Assembly: GCA_021849435.1 (NCBI GenBank) | Contig: JAJZSX010000112.1 | Span: 1 to 7,517 of the forward strand | Source: Actinomycetes bacterium | GTDB lineage: Bacteria; Actinomycetota; Acidimicrobiia; Acidimicrobiales; RAAP-2 | Length of the DNA stretch: 7,517 nucleotides | Reading direction: 5' to 3' | In this document: positions 7,432 through 7,517 of the stretch, in pieces | How the letters are laid out: each line of letters opens with the position of its first letter | How positions within the stretch are numbered: the stretch's first letter is position 1 | Position numbers and translations under genes: made by a program | Notes under the pieces: model-generated | Database searches by the model: none | Told to the model about the DNA's origin: nothing | The model's input: only the letters and a program-made list of their open reading frames with translations

Positions 7432-7465
7432 CGCGAACGTGTTCGACGCCAATCGTCAGCCCGCG

Positions 7466-7517
7466 CTAATCCTCGAGCTTCAAAGCGGCCACAAAGGCCT
7501 CCTGGGGCACTTCCACG
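7466..7517 (-). CDS. lepA: Elongation factor 4 (LepA), C-terminal end only
   Basis: Only the last 16 codons and a TAG stop are in the window. They read VEVPQEAFVAALKLED, which matches the conserved C-terminal end of LepA/EF4 (compare VELPQEAF in E. coli). LepA is a ribosome-associated GTPase that affects back-translocation and initiation or 30S assembly. The gene lies on the same strand as hrcA, and 72 bases separate its stop from the hrcA ATG. No clear terminator hairpin with a U tract follows it, so some readthrough into hrcA is possible. The call rests on a short but characteristic tail. Confidence 0.85.
   Translation of the reverse strand, partial: VEVPQEAFVAALKLED

Noticed and set aside
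7434..7445. A possible LexA (SOS) box in CGAACGTGTTCG
   Set aside because: The Gram-positive LexA site is CGAAC-N4-GTTCG; here the arms are separated by only 2 bases, so the spacing is wrong.
7432..7465. A Rho-independent terminator after lepA
   Set aside because: No GC-rich stem followed by a U tract could be found; the only inverted repeats are the 5-base palindrome and CIRCE.
1..7517. A novel defence, mobile or biosynthetic system
   Set aside because: Every gene belongs to a known housekeeping or transporter family, in an order familiar from actinobacteria. There are no repeats, integrases, transposases or anomalous composition.

Overview
This high-GC window is a compact block of bacterial housekeeping genes. 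Eight complete genes lie on the minus strand as one tight operon. The 3' end of a further minus-strand gene is at the right edge, and the 3' part of a plus-strand gene is at the left edge. Gene order (hrcA, dnaJ, rsmE, HIT, phoH, ybeY, CNNM/CorC, era), high GC content, a four-cysteine-pair DnaJ beside hrcA and GTG starts all suggest an actinobacterium (Actinomycetota). A deep-branching class such as Acidimicrobiia is possible, but no marker here fixes the class.

Right edge, in the direction of transcription: the last 16 codons of lepA (elongation factor 4), then about 70 bases of non-coding DNA. That spacer holds a perfect CIRCE operator (arms TTAGCACTC and GAGTGCTAA, 9-base spacer) with a -10-like TAGAAT inside it, followed at once by the Shine-Dalgarno and ATG of hrcA. 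HrcA is the repressor that binds CIRCE, so the operon very probably represses itself and is released by heat or protein-folding stress. dnaJ (co-chaperone) overlaps the end of hrcA by 11 bases.

Middle: rsmE (16S rRNA m3U1498 methyltransferase), a Hint-type HIT nucleotide hydrolase, a PhoH-like ATPase (YbeZ type), and ybeY (endoribonuclease in rRNA processing and ribosome quality control). Left: a CNNM/CorC-type membrane protein with paired CBS domains, then era (GTPase for 16S rRNA maturation and 30S assembly). Five junctions (dnaJ/rsmE, HIT/phoH, phoH/ybeY, ybeY/CNNM, CNNM/era) are 4-base ATGA or GTGA stop-start overlaps, and only rsmE/HIT has a gap (10 bases). The whole block therefore looks translationally coupled. 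It places ribosome-maturation factors under the same heat-shock control region as HrcA and DnaJ.

Left edge: a TauE/SafE-family membrane protein, cut at its 5' end, runs towards era, and the two reading frames overlap by 7 bases at their stops. I see no terminator in this convergent junction.

No RNA genes, mobile elements, CRISPR arrays or long non-coding stretches are visible. The gene order and proteins match well-known families, and I found no convincing undescribed system. The points worth a second look are regulatory (the CIRCE/promoter layout, a short palindrome beside it, the coupled stress and ribosome operon) and a few variant motif residues.
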